Part shown: positions 1 to 8,991 of the stretch, piece by piece | How positions within the stretch are numbered: position 1 is the first letter of the stretch | Layout: every line of letters starts with the position of its first letter | Source of the DNA: Granulosicoccus sp. | GTDB taxonomy: Bacteria > Pseudomonadota > Gammaproteobacteria > Granulosicoccales > Granulosicoccaceae | Assembly: GCA_020627685.1 (NCBI GenBank) | Contig: JAHDGK010000034.1 | Span: forward strand, 1 to 54,438 | Length of the DNA stretch: 54,438 bases | Direction: 5' to 3' | Translations under genes and position numbers: made by a program | Notes under the pieces: generated by a model | What the model saw: only the letters and a program-made list of their open reading frames with translations | Told to the model about the DNA's origin: nothing | Database searches by the model: none

Positions 1-2
1 AC

Positions 3-1142
3 ACCATCATGGGGCCGTGTGCAGGATTGTTATTGGCGGACTTAGGTGCGGATGTCATTAAAGTTGAGCCGGGGCCTGATGGTGACAAAACACGCTACCT
101 ACCGGGTTTTGCTGCAGGTTTTTTCTCAACATTCAATCGAAACAAACGCAGCATAGTTATTAATTTAAAAACAGCGGAAGGTCAGCGCGTTGCCCATGAA
201 CTCGCTAAGCACGCCGATATCGTGTTGGATAACTATGGCCCGGGCACGATGACAAAGCTGGGTTGTGATTGGCCGCAATTAAAGGAGGTTAATCCAAAAC
301 TTATTTATTTATCGCTTAAAGGCTTCCTGAAGGGACCTTGGCAAGACAGGCCGGCTCTTGATGAAGTCGTTCAATTTCACAGTGGCCTTGCGTATATGAC
401 TGGGCCACCGGATCAACCCATCCGTGCTGGTGCTTCTATTGTTGACATATTGGGTGCGGTCTTTGGAGTGACCGGTGCATTGGCTGCATTAAGGCAAAGG
501 GATATAACCGGTATAGGGCAGAGGGTGGGTAGTTCATTGTTTGAATCAGCTGCGTTTATGATGGCCTCGCACATTGCCGGTGGTGCTGCTATGGGTGAGA
601 AGGTGCCACCCATGACCGCTCGTAAAGGTGCCTGGGGTGTCTACGATGTGTTTAAGTCAAAAGACAACGAGCCTTTGTTTATCGGTGTCACAAGCGATGC
701 TCAATGGCTACGGTTTTGCGATGAATTCGGCTTGAGTGAATTAAAAGCGGATGAGTCACTAGCGACGAACCCGCAGCGAACCATTGCACGCGATACCTTA
801 TTGCCTAAGTTGGTAACATTTTTCGCAACAATAAGCCTTGAGCGAATGGTGCAGGGTTGCCGGCAAGCCGATGTTTCCTGGTCGCCGGTAGGGACACCGG
901 AAGATCTACTGACTAATGAACAATTGCAAGTGCCGGGTGGATTGTTAGATGTTGCGTTGCAAAGTGTTTCCGGACAGGTACCGCTTCCGGGGTTGCCACT
1001 GGAGTTCGGCGATGCGCGAAGTAGAATCGGTTTAAAACGACAACCACCCCAATTAGGTGAACACACGCACGAGGTGTTGCGTGAACATCACTATTCGGAC
1101 ACCGAGATTGAACAGTTAACGTCTGTGGGTGCGGTCGTTTAG
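3..1142 (+). CDS. Family III CoA-transferase (CaiB/BaiF type), 5' end missing
   Basis: The protein belongs to the CaiB/BaiF (formyl-CoA transferase) family, which moves CoA between carboxylic acids. The opening motif MGPCAGLLLADLGADVIKVE is the family's N-terminal nucleotide-binding signature and normally lies about 15-25 residues into the protein. The reading frame is open to the left edge, so the true start is outside the window and the ATG at 9 is internal. The motif SIVDILGAVFG holds the expected catalytic Asp, and a TGIGQRV segment follows, as usual in the family. The C-terminal PLPGLPLEFG...LGEHTHEVL is also typical. The CoA donor and acceptor cannot be told from sequence. The next gene is convergent, only 3 bases away. 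Confidence 0.88.
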   Translation, partial: TIMGPCAGLLLADLGADVIKVEPGPDGDKTRYLPGFAAGFFSTFNRNKRSIVINLKTAEGQRVAHELAKHADIVLDNYGPGTMTKLGCDWPQLKEVNPKLIYLSLKGFLKGPWQDRPALDEVVQFHSGLAYMTGPPDQPIRAGASIVDILGAVFGVTGALAALRQRDITGIGQRVGSSLFESAAFMMASHIAGGAAMGEKVPPMTARKGAWGVYDVFKSKDNEPLFIGVTSDAQWLRFCDEFGLSELKADESLATNPQRTIARDTLLPKLVTFFATISLERMVQGCRQADVSWSPVGTPEDLLTNEQLQVPGGLLDVALQSVSGQVPLPGLPLEFGDARSRIGLKRQPPQLGEHTHEVLREHHYSDTEIEQLTSVGAVV

Positions 1143-1145
1143 TCG

Positions 1146-2294
1146 CTACTCATCATTGAGTCGTCTTATTTGCTCGCGCCTGTCAACGGCCCACTTGTAT
1201 TGTGGTGGCCACAGGTTGAAGTCCGGGTCAGCGTTCAAGGTTTGTGCAGCATGTAATGGCCAGAACGGGTCGTACATAATTTCACGGCCCAAGGCCACTA
1301 AGTCTGCCTGTTTGTCAGTAATGATGGACTCGGCCTGATGCGGATCAATGATGACGCCAACGGCCATGCTCTGTAAATTGGTTTCATCCTTTATGCGCTG
1401 CGCGTAAGGAACCTGAAAGCCTGGTGCTCTCGCAGATGAACGCTTAAGCGGTTTGCCATCATTGCTGACGCGAAAACTAGGTGCGCCCTGAATACCGCCG
1501 GATGAGCAATCAACGACATCAATTCCCGCTTTTTCTAACTCCTTAGACAAAGCCACCGAGTCATCCATTGTCCAGCCACCTTCCACGTTATCGACGGCAG
1601 AAATACGAAAGAACAAGGGGATATCTTCACCGACCGCTTCGCGCACAGCACGGGAAACTTCCAGTGGAAAACGCATTCTGCCGGCTAAGTCTCCACCGTA
1701 TTCATCTTGTCGTTGATTAGCGATGGGAGACAGAAAACTGTGTAAAAGATAACCGTGTGCTCCGTGCAGTTCTATGACACCAAAGCCGCACTCAAGCGAT
1801 CGTTTAGCAGCCGTTACAAACGATGCCACCAGTTGCTTTATATCGTTAACGCTGAGTTCGCTAGGCATGGGGAAGCCTTCAGCAACGGGTATCGCGCTGG
1901 GTGCAACGACTTGCCAAGCACCTTCATCGCCTGGGAGTAATGGCTTCGCGCCGGTAAACGGTGCAGACGTTGATGCTTTTCGTCCCGCATGCGCAAGCTG
2001 GATACCAGCGACTGAGCCCATGCTGGTAATAAAATCAACCAACGGTTTTATAGACTGCGCGTGCTCATCGCTCCAGATACCTAAACAGTTTGGCGTAATC
2101 CGGCCTTCAGGTTCGATGGCGGTTGCCTCTGTGAACACTAAACCAGCTTTGCCACGAGCAAACGAACTCAGGTGGGCGAAATGAAACGGTTGCGCAAACC
2201 CGTCCACGGCTGAGTACATGCACAGGGGTGATACAACAATTCGGTTGGGCAGGGTAACGCCACGAATCGTATGGGGGGTAAAAAGTGCTGACAT
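1146..2294 (-). CDS. NADH:flavin oxidoreductase, Old Yellow Enzyme (YqjM-like)
   Basis: This is a 382-residue FMN enzyme of the Old Yellow Enzyme family, expected to reduce activated C=C bonds with NAD(P)H in the cytoplasm. The N-terminus reads TLPNRIVVSPLCMYSA, including the Cys that marks the YqjM (thermophilic-like) subclass. HGAHGYLLHSFLSP supplies the substrate-binding His pair, and DEYGGDLAGRMRF is the conserved flavin-side motif. Length fits the family. The start is supported by AAAGG a few bases upstream. The physiological substrate is unknown. It could share a transcript with the minus-strand HerA-like gene 28 bases upstream of its start. Confidence 0.9.
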   Translation of the reverse strand: MSALFTPHTIRGVTLPNRIVVSPLCMYSAVDGFAQPFHFAHLSSFARGKAGLVFTEATAIEPEGRITPNCLGIWSDEHAQSIKPLVDFITSMGSVAGIQLAHAGRKASTSAPFTGAKPLLPGDEGAWQVVAPSAIPVAEGFPMPSELSVNDIKQLVASFVTAAKRSLECGFGVIELHGAHGYLLHSFLSPIANQRQDEYGGDLAGRMRFPLEVSRAVREAVGEDIPLFFRISAVDNVEGGWTMDDSVALSKELEKAGIDVVDCSSGGIQGAPSFRVSNDGKPLKRSSARAPGFQVPYAQRIKDETNLQSMAVGVIIDPHQAESIITDKQADLVALGREIMYDPFWPLHAAQTLNADPDFNLWPPQYKWAVDRREQIRRLNDE

Positions 2295-2322
2295 AAGCCT
2301 TTAGTGAATCCTGTACGCGCTG

Positions 2323-4740
2323 TTAGTTAACCGGCATCCAAACCAGTGTTGCATCATCGACCGTGATATCCGTTTTTTCTAAACCGACGGTCATGCTTTC
2401 AATCTCAGATGCCTTGGCCGTCCATTCATCTTGAATTTCGTACAAGTCTTCACTGAGTTCATCTTCCAGAGCTTCTTTGTCTTCAACTAAAGAGTTGTAT
2501 CGATTCTCGGCTGTCTTTAAACGCTCTTCTGCTCTGGCTGCCATGCGCCCTTTGCTTTGGCTGCGTCGAATACCGCCTGTAAGAATGGATGTCGTACTTC
2601 TACGCCCACCGAGTAAACTGCCAAGAAGGCCGCCCGCGATATCCAGCACTTGACTGGTTCTCTGATCTTTCTTGCGGCTGGCTGCATCGAACTGAATCTC
2701 GCGCATCTTGTCTTCAGATTTTTCTATAGCTGCATTTATGCGATCTATCTTGCGAGACAAAACATCCCGTAGCTTGTTGGCGTCGGCATCCATCTTTTCC
2801 TCTGCAACCGTGTTACAACGCGCTTCAAATTCATCTCTGGTTTCACCCACGCGTGAGAAAACTTTTAGCTCACGGTTTATGAAGAGTTCCAGTTCCTGGC
2901 TTCGATACAAGTGATCTTTTACGGCAGTTTTTGCCGCATTGAAGTAGGTTTTATTCTTCAACTTGGCATCGGGAAGCACATAGATGGCCCCCTCAGGTTC
3001 TTGCTTTACCAAGTCTCTATCATCGAAGTCAACGATGATGGCATCGTCCGGATCAACAGGGCCATCTAACGGAGAAATAATGGCTTCCCACTCTGACTCA
3101 TGGCGCAGCTTGGCTTTCGTGTCATCGAAAAGCATATGCACTCGAACCGCTAAACCTGCGACAAGTTTTTTACCCTCGGCAGCTACACCCAGTTCGGAGG
3201 CGTAGGGCACCGATGGATCTAAGTACCGTACTCTGACATTGTCAGCAGTTTGCGGTGCAACGGCGCTTTCATTGTCTGCCAACGCGGCAGGAGCTGCAGC
3301 CGGTGCTGGCGATGTGCCATCTGCATTGGGAGCCGCAGTTGCAGCTTTCGCAACGCTTTCTGCCGCTTGTCTTGATTCGTCGGTAGTCAATCGTCCGATT
3401 TGATCCCGCGTTAGGGGGCCCGCTAAATAGGACATCGCCCAGCGTGTAGAAAATTTCTTCGGCGCTGAAGAGCGAGTGGAATGCAATACAAACTGCCGCT
3501 TATCCAGCGCTGAAATGGTATCTGCTACTGTTTTAAGATCGACGGACCCATCGGACGCACCCATGCCATCGAGCAGCCGTTGTTTATCACGATCAGTTTG
3601 TAGGCGGCCAATCATCCAGGTACCGGCATTGGAGATAGCTTTGTAATCTATATCAACCGGATTCTGTGTTGATAATACAAGACCGACACCGAACGCGCGA
3701 GCCTGCTTTAAAATGGTGAGGATTGGTTTCTTGGAGGGAGGAGACTCTACTGGCGGTACATATCCGAATACCTCGTCCATATAAATAAGCGCGCGTAAAT
3801 CACCTGTGCCCGGCTGTTTACGCATCCAAGTCACCATCTTGGACATAAGTAAGGTTACAACGAACTGTCGTTCTTCTTCGCTTAAGTGACCGAGTGAGAT
3901 GATAGCTGCCTGTGGTTTACTGCCGTCGCCGTACAACAGGCTTTGAATGTCCAGCTCAGGACCTTCACTCCAACTGGCAAATGAGGGCGATGCCGCCAGT
4001 CCGTTGAGCTTCATCGCAAGCTTGACGCGATCGGCTGGTGGAAAGAAGGTATCCAGATCGATAACACCGAGCTTTCGCATGGGCGGCTGTTGCACAAGAC
4101 CAATCAGCATGCCCAGATCAAGACTTTTACCTTGCGACCAGTACCAGTTAATGATGTTAGATAACAGTATGTGTTCTCGACTGCTCAGTGGGTCACCGCT
4201 GATGCCGACTAAGGCCAATAGTGACGAGGCAAAGCCTTCGATTTCATCTTGCAGTGTTTCCGCATCGGTACCGGCAGCCGGAGCATTTAAAGAGCCGATG
4301 ACATTTAACGGGATACCTGCTGTGGAGCCCGGTGTGTAGATGGAGAAATCAGCTGTGTCCCGCAGTTGCTGAATTCGTGATGCATCAATACCGGAACGTT
4401 CCAGCCCGGCTTTCCATTGACTGGCTTTATCGAAGGCGGCTTGCGCTACGTCGTCACCGGCCTCTGATTCGCTGATCCAGGGCATGAAATCTGTGGGCAA
4501 TAAATTGGGGAACGTGAGCATCAGATTGCCCATGTCGCCTTTCGGGTCAATGATAAGCGCAGGCACGCCGGATTGAAGGGCTTCTTCTAACAACACAACC
4601 CCAAGACCGGTCTTACCGGAGCCAGTCATACCGACGATAACGCCGTGGGTAGTAAGGTCTGATGCCTCCAGAAACAGGGGTTGCTGGCTCTCCGGTTCCG
4701 TTCCGAGGTAGAAATGTCCTGACGGCGTGTCTATACCCAT
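2323..4740 (-). CDS. HerA/DUF87-like P-loop ATPase with C-terminal coiled coil
   Basis: This is an 805-residue protein related to the HerA/FtsK-type ATPases (DUF87 group). Walker A is GMTGSGKT at residues 37-44 and Walker B is ALIYMDEVFGYVP near 317-329, followed by the sensor-like GLVLSTQNPVDID near 353-365. After an Ala/Pro-rich linker near 470-490 there is a second region. Its end, about 640-790, is highly charged and should form coiled coil (RLKTAENRYNSLVEDKEALE). HerA relatives act as hexameric DNA translocases or in NTP-dependent processing. No NurA nuclease or defence partner is adjacent, so its job is unclear. It is divergent from the voltage-sensor gene. Confidence 0.8.
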   Translation of the reverse strand: MGIDTPSGHFYLGTEPESQQPLFLEASDLTTHGVIVGMTGSGKTGLGVVLLEEALQSGVPALIIDPKGDMGNLMLTFPNLLPTDFMPWISESEAGDDVAQAAFDKASQWKAGLERSGIDASRIQQLRDTADFSIYTPGSTAGIPLNVIGSLNAPAAGTDAETLQDEIEGFASSLLALVGISGDPLSSREHILLSNIINWYWSQGKSLDLGMLIGLVQQPPMRKLGVIDLDTFFPPADRVKLAMKLNGLAASPSFASWSEGPELDIQSLLYGDGSKPQAAIISLGHLSEEERQFVVTLLMSKMVTWMRKQPGTGDLRALIYMDEVFGYVPPVESPPSKKPILTILKQARAFGVGLVLSTQNPVDIDYKAISNAGTWMIGRLQTDRDKQRLLDGMGASDGSVDLKTVADTISALDKRQFVLHSTRSSAPKKFSTRWAMSYLAGPLTRDQIGRLTTDESRQAAESVAKAATAAPNADGTSPAPAAAPAALADNESAVAPQTADNVRVRYLDPSVPYASELGVAAEGKKLVAGLAVRVHMLFDDTKAKLRHESEWEAIISPLDGPVDPDDAIIVDFDDRDLVKQEPEGAIYVLPDAKLKNKTYFNAAKTAVKDHLYRSQELELFINRELKVFSRVGETRDEFEARCNTVAEEKMDADANKLRDVLSRKIDRINAAIEKSEDKMREIQFDAASRKKDQRTSQVLDIAGGLLGSLLGGRRSTTSILTGGIRRSQSKGRMAARAEERLKTAENRYNSLVEDKEALEDELSEDLYEIQDEWTAKASEIESMTVGLEKTDITVDDATLVWMPVN

Positions 4741-4861
4741 GTGTGCGTAAACTCTGTCGTTAGTCGATATTGCCGTAACTATAGCAATAGGAGAGTTGCA
4801 GAGCGAAATATCAGCCTAAGTTTTGCATTTATCACTCACCCCTGCGCCTTGGCGCATTATC

Positions 4862-5914
4862 ATGCGTACCGCGACCATTGAAACCAACACTGAAATGAGT
4901 CAGGAAACCGAAGACCAAACTAGAGCCAGTCAAATTGCCCCGGCCATGTTTGCGCTGTCTGTGCTGTTTGTTGTTTTACTGGCCTCGTTGATTGTTCTAC
5001 GTGTCGATATTCCACGGGTGGCCGAGTTGGCTGTTGTTGGTGGCACTGAGTCTGAAGCTGTCAGTGAGATCAGTGAAGATCTCGATCAGGTTGAAGCCTT
5101 GGTTCAAGAGAATGCGTTGGTACGCCAAGCAGGTCCCTGGGCGAGGGGAACAGCCTTCGTTCTGTTTATGCTTTGGCCATTATTCTGGTTGGAATATGCG
5201 TTTTCATTGCGACTTAACAGTGCTCAGCTGACAACGAAAACCGGCAAAATTTTCAGGATATTGGCGTGTATCGCGCCTCCTTTGAGGATGGCGACGCCGT
5301 CTGCCGCACATGGCGGGAAGATCTGGTTACCCAACTGGGGTTGGCGTCTACCAGGAAAAGCGTTGCACGCAAATTTGATGCGCGCATTCAGTAAGCCGAT
5401 GCTGATCATTGCGCTGCTCATTTTACCCGTGCTGCTTATAGAGTTCGGGCTTCAATCCTTGGTTGAGCAACATCAGTGGCTGCGGATTTTGTTGCATGCG
5501 TGCACAGGTTTCATCTGGTGCGCGTTCACCATCGAATTCATCATCATGATGAGCACAACCGACAAACGGTTTGCCTACGTTAAGAAAAACTGGATTGATC
5601 TGGCAATCATCCTTCTGCCCCTCATCTCGTTTTTACGCTCTATCAGGGTCTTGCGTCTGGCGCGTTTAGCCAAAGTCCAGAAGCTTGCGAAAATGGGCAG
5701 GGTATTTCGTATGCGTGGGCTTGCGATGAAAACCATGCGAGCGCTCATGCTATTCGGATTCATTAACCGCCTGTTGCGTATAACACCTGAAAAGCGGCTG
5801 AAGAAGCTGAAAGATCTGTACGAGGATCAGGCTGAGGAATTGGCCGATTTGCAGATGGAAATCAATGAGTTGGAAGAAAGCATTGCCCTCGAGCAGCACC
5901 CCGATCGGGCCTGA
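4862..5914 (+). CDS. Voltage-sensor-domain membrane protein without a pore, C-terminal coiled coil
   Basis: This protein has 350 residues from ATG 4862; a TTG at 4823 would add 13 and an ATG at 4895 would remove 11. Hydrophobic segments lie at about 28-47, 97-115, 180-198, 207-230 and 243-257. The last three, plus the next helix, read as S1-S4 of a voltage sensor: S2 has FTIEF, S3 has NWIDLAI, and S4 carries nine basic residues at every third position (259 to 283). No S5, pore loop or GYG-type filter follows. Instead an amphipathic stretch leads into a charged coiled coil at about 311-345. The layout resembles Hv1-type proton channels more than tetrameric K+ channels. Ion selectivity is unknown. 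Confidence 0.72.
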   Translation: MRTATIETNTEMSQETEDQTRASQIAPAMFALSVLFVVLLASLIVLRVDIPRVAELAVVGGTESEAVSEISEDLDQVEALVQENALVRQAGPWARGTAFVLFMLWPLFWLEYAFSLRLNSAQLTTKTGKIFRILACIAPPLRMATPSAAHGGKIWLPNWGWRLPGKALHANLMRAFSKPMLIIALLILPVLLIEFGLQSLVEQHQWLRILLHACTGFIWCAFTIEFIIMMSTTDKRFAYVKKNWIDLAIILLPLISFLRSIRVLRLARLAKVQKLAKMGRVFRMRGLAMKTMRALMLFGFINRLLRITPEKRLKKLKDLYEDQAEELADLQMEINELEESIALEQHPDRA

Positions 5915-5963
5915 TTTCGAGCGCCTCCGCGGCGCCTTTTCCCGCCTGAAATCGTAGTTTTTC
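5913..5963 (+). terminator. Weak hairpin after the voltage-sensor gene
   Basis: GCGCC (5921-5925), a 5-base loop and GGCGC (5931-5935) are followed by CTTTT. Outer arms GATTTC and GAAATC can extend the structure. It lies directly after the stop codon, so a Rho-independent terminator is plausible, though the T run is short. Confidence 0.4.
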
Positions 5964-6010
5964 CCAAAAAGAACAAAAATAAACCCACCATTGGTCGCTT
6001 GATTTCGTAT

Positions 6011-6030
6011 ATTTCAGTAATTACTGAAAT
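6011..6030. promoter_or_regulatory. Perfect 20-bp palindrome, candidate GbsR/MarR operator
   Basis: ATTTCAGTAATTACTGAAAT is a perfect 20-bp palindrome whose right end is 23 bases before the ATG of the GbsR/MarR regulator at 6054. MarR-type dimers bind such symmetric sites. Its position fits autoregulation of the regulator and the downstream cytochrome bd genes. Assignment to this regulator is inference. Confidence 0.65.
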
Positions 6031-6053
6031 TACAGAAACAAGAGAAATTGACC

Positions 6054-6608
6054 ATGAAGCTATCGGCAACGCATCAGAAGTTTGTTATCCATTTTGGTGA
6101 GATGGGTGCCCGGTGGGGTATGAACCGGACAGTGGGGCAAATCTATGCGGTGCTGTTCCTGTCTGAGAATCCTCTTTGCGCCGATGACCTGGTGACGGCG
6201 TTAGGTGTCTCCCGATCGAATGTATCCATGGGTCTCAAGGAATTGCAGGCCTGGCAGTTGGTGCGGCTTCAGCATCAAGCCAACGATCGCCGTGATTTTT
6301 TCTCAACTCCCGGTGACCTGTGGGAAATCGTTCGCACCTTGGTCGATCAACGTAAAGCGCGTGAAATTGACCCGACGCTGACCATTCTGCGCGAACTGCA
6401 ACTTGAAGATGATTTCGAATCGAGTAGTGAATTTGCGCAAGAGCGAATTCAGAAAACCACCGAAATGATTGAGTTGCTAACGCAGTGGTACGACGAGATG
6501 CGAGTTGTCGATTCAAAGCGTTTGGAAAAGCTACTCAAGATGGGCGCGGCAGCTCAAAAAGTACTCGACTTCAAAGACAAAGTGACTGGCAAAGGGGGGA
6601 ATAGTTAA
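6054..6608 (+). CDS. GbsR/MarR family transcriptional regulator
   Basis: This is a 184-residue winged-helix protein. Residues about 10-100 hold the HTH (PLCADDLVTALGVSRSNVSMGLKELQAWQLV), followed by a DRRDFF wing and a helical, charged C-terminal half for dimerisation. This is the GbsR branch of the MarR superfamily. ATG 6054 is preferred over TTG 6048 because AAGAGA precedes it. Its stop overlaps the start of the oxidase subunit I gene (TAATG), so it is translationally coupled and probably controls that oxidase. No effector is evident. Confidence 0.88.
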   Translation: MKLSATHQKFVIHFGEMGARWGMNRTVGQIYAVLFLSENPLCADDLVTALGVSRSNVSMGLKELQAWQLVRLQHQANDRRDFFSTPGDLWEIVRTLVDQRKAREIDPTLTILRELQLEDDFESSSEFAQERIQKTTEMIELLTQWYDEMRVVDSKRLEKLLKMGAAAQKVLDFKDKVTGKGGNS

Positions 6609-7981
6609 TGGACGCTTTATTACTGGCCCGAATTCAATTCGCAGCCAATATCTCTTTTCATATCTTGTTTCCAACGATCACGATAGCGCTGGGATGGGTG
6701 CTGCTTTATTTTCGTCTGCAATCAAACCGAACCGGTGATGCAGGTTGGATGCAAGCGTATCGGTTTTGGGTAAAGGTGTTTGCCTTATCGTTTGGACTCG
6801 GTGTGGTATCCGGTATCACCATGAGTTTTCAGTTTGGCACTAACTGGCCTGGCTTTATGGAGAAGGTGGGAAACATTGCCGGTCCTTTATTAGGGTACGA
6901 AGTGCTCACAGCATTTTTCCTCGAGGCAGGCTTCCTGGGCATTATGTTGTTCGGCGCGACTCGGGTATCTACCAGAGTACATACCTTGGCTACGTTCCTG
7001 GTGGCATTCGGCACAACCTTGTCGGCGTTCTGGATACTGGTGCTAAATTCCTGGATGCACACACCGGTTGGTTTTGAAATGCGTGACGGCGTTGCGTTTG
7101 CAACAGATTGGATGGCCATCATATTCAACCCTTCAATGCCTTATCGTTTAGTACATACGTTAATTGCATCCGGTTTAACGGTGGCGTTTCTCTTAGCAGG
7201 CATCAGTGCTTTGCGTTGGTTGTGGAACGATAAGAGTCTGGGTATCAGAAAGTCTATGCGTACGGGTGTATACCTGGGAGCAGCGTTAATACCTGTGCAG
7301 ATCATCGTTGGCGATATGCACGGATTAAATACCTTGGAGCATCAGCCTGCAAAGGTTGCCGCTATGGAGGCTAACTGGGAGACGGGTCCTAACGTGCCTT
7401 TAGTGTTGTTTGCATTGCCCGATGAAGAGACGCGTCAAAACAACTTTGAAATTGCCATACCCGATGGGGCAAGCTGGATACTTAAACATTCAGCCGACGG
7501 GGTGGTTCCAGGCTTAAACGATTACGTTAGCGATGATGGAGCAATACTTCATCCGCCTGTGGCGCCGGTGTTCTTCGGTTTTAGAATCATGGTTGGCATT
7601 GGCATTCTGATGTTGCTTGTCAGCTGGAAAGTGGCTTATACGCTGTACAAGAAGGGTGAACCCTCTCGCTGGGAAGCCTACGTTTTGGTGGGAACAACGT
7701 TCTCCGGTTGGGTTGCAACACTTGCGGGTTGGTATGTCACCGAGATAGGGCGGCAACCGTGGATTGTAACGGGCATTGTCGACACTGCCAGTGCCGCATC
7801 AACACATCCGGTTCCTATCCTGGGGCTGTCGCTTGCAACTTACCTGACCATCTATGTCGCGTTGCTGGCAGCCTACATAGGAACGCTATGGCATTTAGCT
7901 AAAACGGCAGCTAACTCTGATGAAGCGAAGGAGCTGGATGCAGGTCAATTTAAAGGCGCTGTAGCGAGGGCGTTGTCATGA
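6608..7981 (+). CDS. cydA: Cytochrome bd ubiquinol oxidase subunit I (cyanide-insensitive type)
   Basis: This is the 457-residue integral membrane subunit that oxidises quinol and carries hemes b558, b595 and d. The key residues are visible: His18 (NISFHILFP), Glu98 and Glu106 in the third helix region, His183 (YRLVHTL) and Met328 (FRIMVG) as b558 ligands, Lys249 and Glu254 in the Q loop, and the GRQPW motif. The Q loop is short, as in the CIO branch, so cioA is an alternative name. It starts in the stop codon of the GbsR gene and overlaps subunit II by ATGA. The enzyme allows respiration at low oxygen or with heme-copper oxidases inhibited. Confidence 0.95.
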   Translation: MDALLLARIQFAANISFHILFPTITIALGWVLLYFRLQSNRTGDAGWMQAYRFWVKVFALSFGLGVVSGITMSFQFGTNWPGFMEKVGNIAGPLLGYEVLTAFFLEAGFLGIMLFGATRVSTRVHTLATFLVAFGTTLSAFWILVLNSWMHTPVGFEMRDGVAFATDWMAIIFNPSMPYRLVHTLIASGLTVAFLLAGISALRWLWNDKSLGIRKSMRTGVYLGAALIPVQIIVGDMHGLNTLEHQPAKVAAMEANWETGPNVPLVLFALPDEETRQNNFEIAIPDGASWILKHSADGVVPGLNDYVSDDGAILHPPVAPVFFGFRIMVGIGILMLLVSWKVAYTLYKKGEPSRWEAYVLVGTTFSGWVATLAGWYVTEIGRQPWIVTGIVDTASAASTHPVPILGLSLATYLTIYVALLAAYIGTLWHLAKTAANSDEAKELDAGQFKGAVARALS

Positions 7982-8991
7982 ACGTAACTGAACTTCCTAT
8001 CCATGATTGGTTGCCCATTGTATTTTTGGGTTTAATGGGGCTGTCAGCACTGATCTATGTCGTGCTCGATGGCTTTGATCTCGGTGTTGGACTGCTGTCT
8101 CCATTGTCCAAGTCTGAGAGTGATAAAAATCTTATGATCGGTTCAATAGGGCCTTTCTGGGATGCTAACGAAACATGGTTGGTTCTGGCCGTTGGCATAC
8201 TCTTGGTAGCTTTCCCGTTGGCTCACGGAGCCATACTGGGTGCACTGTATCTGCCTACGATGTTTATGTTGGTGGGTCTAACGCTGCGGGGAGTGGCCTT
8301 TGAGTTTCGTGCAAAAGGGCCGGCACACCAAAAGCAATTATGGAACCGAGCATTCTTTGCAGGCTCTTTGTTGGCCACTGTGTCGCAGGGCTATATGTTG
8401 GGTAAGTATGTTATCGGTCTTCAAACCGGTTTGTACGCGGTGTTGTTTGCATCACTAGTTGCTGTTTGTTTAACCGCATCGTATGGCTTGGTGGGAGCTT
8501 GTTGGTTAATCGCGAAAACTGAAAACGCATTGCAAAAACAGGCGGTAGAGTGGGCTAGAAAATTGTTAATAGGTACGGCAATGGGAATGTTAGCGTTGTC
8601 GGTTGCAACGCCATGGGTTAGCCCGCGTGTGTTTGACGCTTGGTTCAGTTTCCCTAACATTATCGGTTTAGCACCGATACCCTTGGTGTCAGTTGCGTTG
8701 GTGATAGGTTTACACGTTATTCTAAAGAGCCTGCCGAATGCCGATGACAAATACCGCTGGGCGCCCTTTGCGATGACGGTAGCTTTGTTCATCCTCGCTT
8801 TCTCAGGACTGGCGTATAGCTTCTTCCCGTACGTCGTGCCGGAGCAATATACCGTGTGGGATGCAGCGGCAGCTAGGGAATCGTTAACCATCATTCTAGC
8901 AGGCACGCTGGTAACCTTGCCCATGATCGTGGCGTATTCTGTTTTCGCTTATAAGGTATTTAGTGGTAAAGCTACACCGCTAACTTACTAG
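7978..8991 (+). CDS. cydB: Cytochrome bd ubiquinol oxidase subunit II
   Basis: This is a 337-residue membrane protein with about eight or nine helices. DGFDLGVGLLSP near residue 30 and GPFWDANETWLVL near 60 are the family signatures. The start overlaps the subunit I stop by 4 bases. No CydX-like small subunit or cydCD assembly genes follow, in line with the CIO subtype. Its last 20 bases overlap the 3' end of the convergent amine oxidase gene, so no separate terminator fits between them. Confidence 0.95.
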   Translation: MNVTELPIHDWLPIVFLGLMGLSALIYVVLDGFDLGVGLLSPLSKSESDKNLMIGSIGPFWDANETWLVLAVGILLVAFPLAHGAILGALYLPTMFMLVGLTLRGVAFEFRAKGPAHQKQLWNRAFFAGSLLATVSQGYMLGKYVIGLQTGLYAVLFASLVAVCLTASYGLVGACWLIAKTENALQKQAVEWARKLLIGTAMGMLALSVATPWVSPRVFDAWFSFPNIIGLAPIPLVSVALVIGLHVILKSLPNADDKYRWAPFAMTVALFILAFSGLAYSFFPYVVPEQYTVWDAAAARESLTIILAGTLVTLPMIVAYSVFAYKVFSGKATPLTY

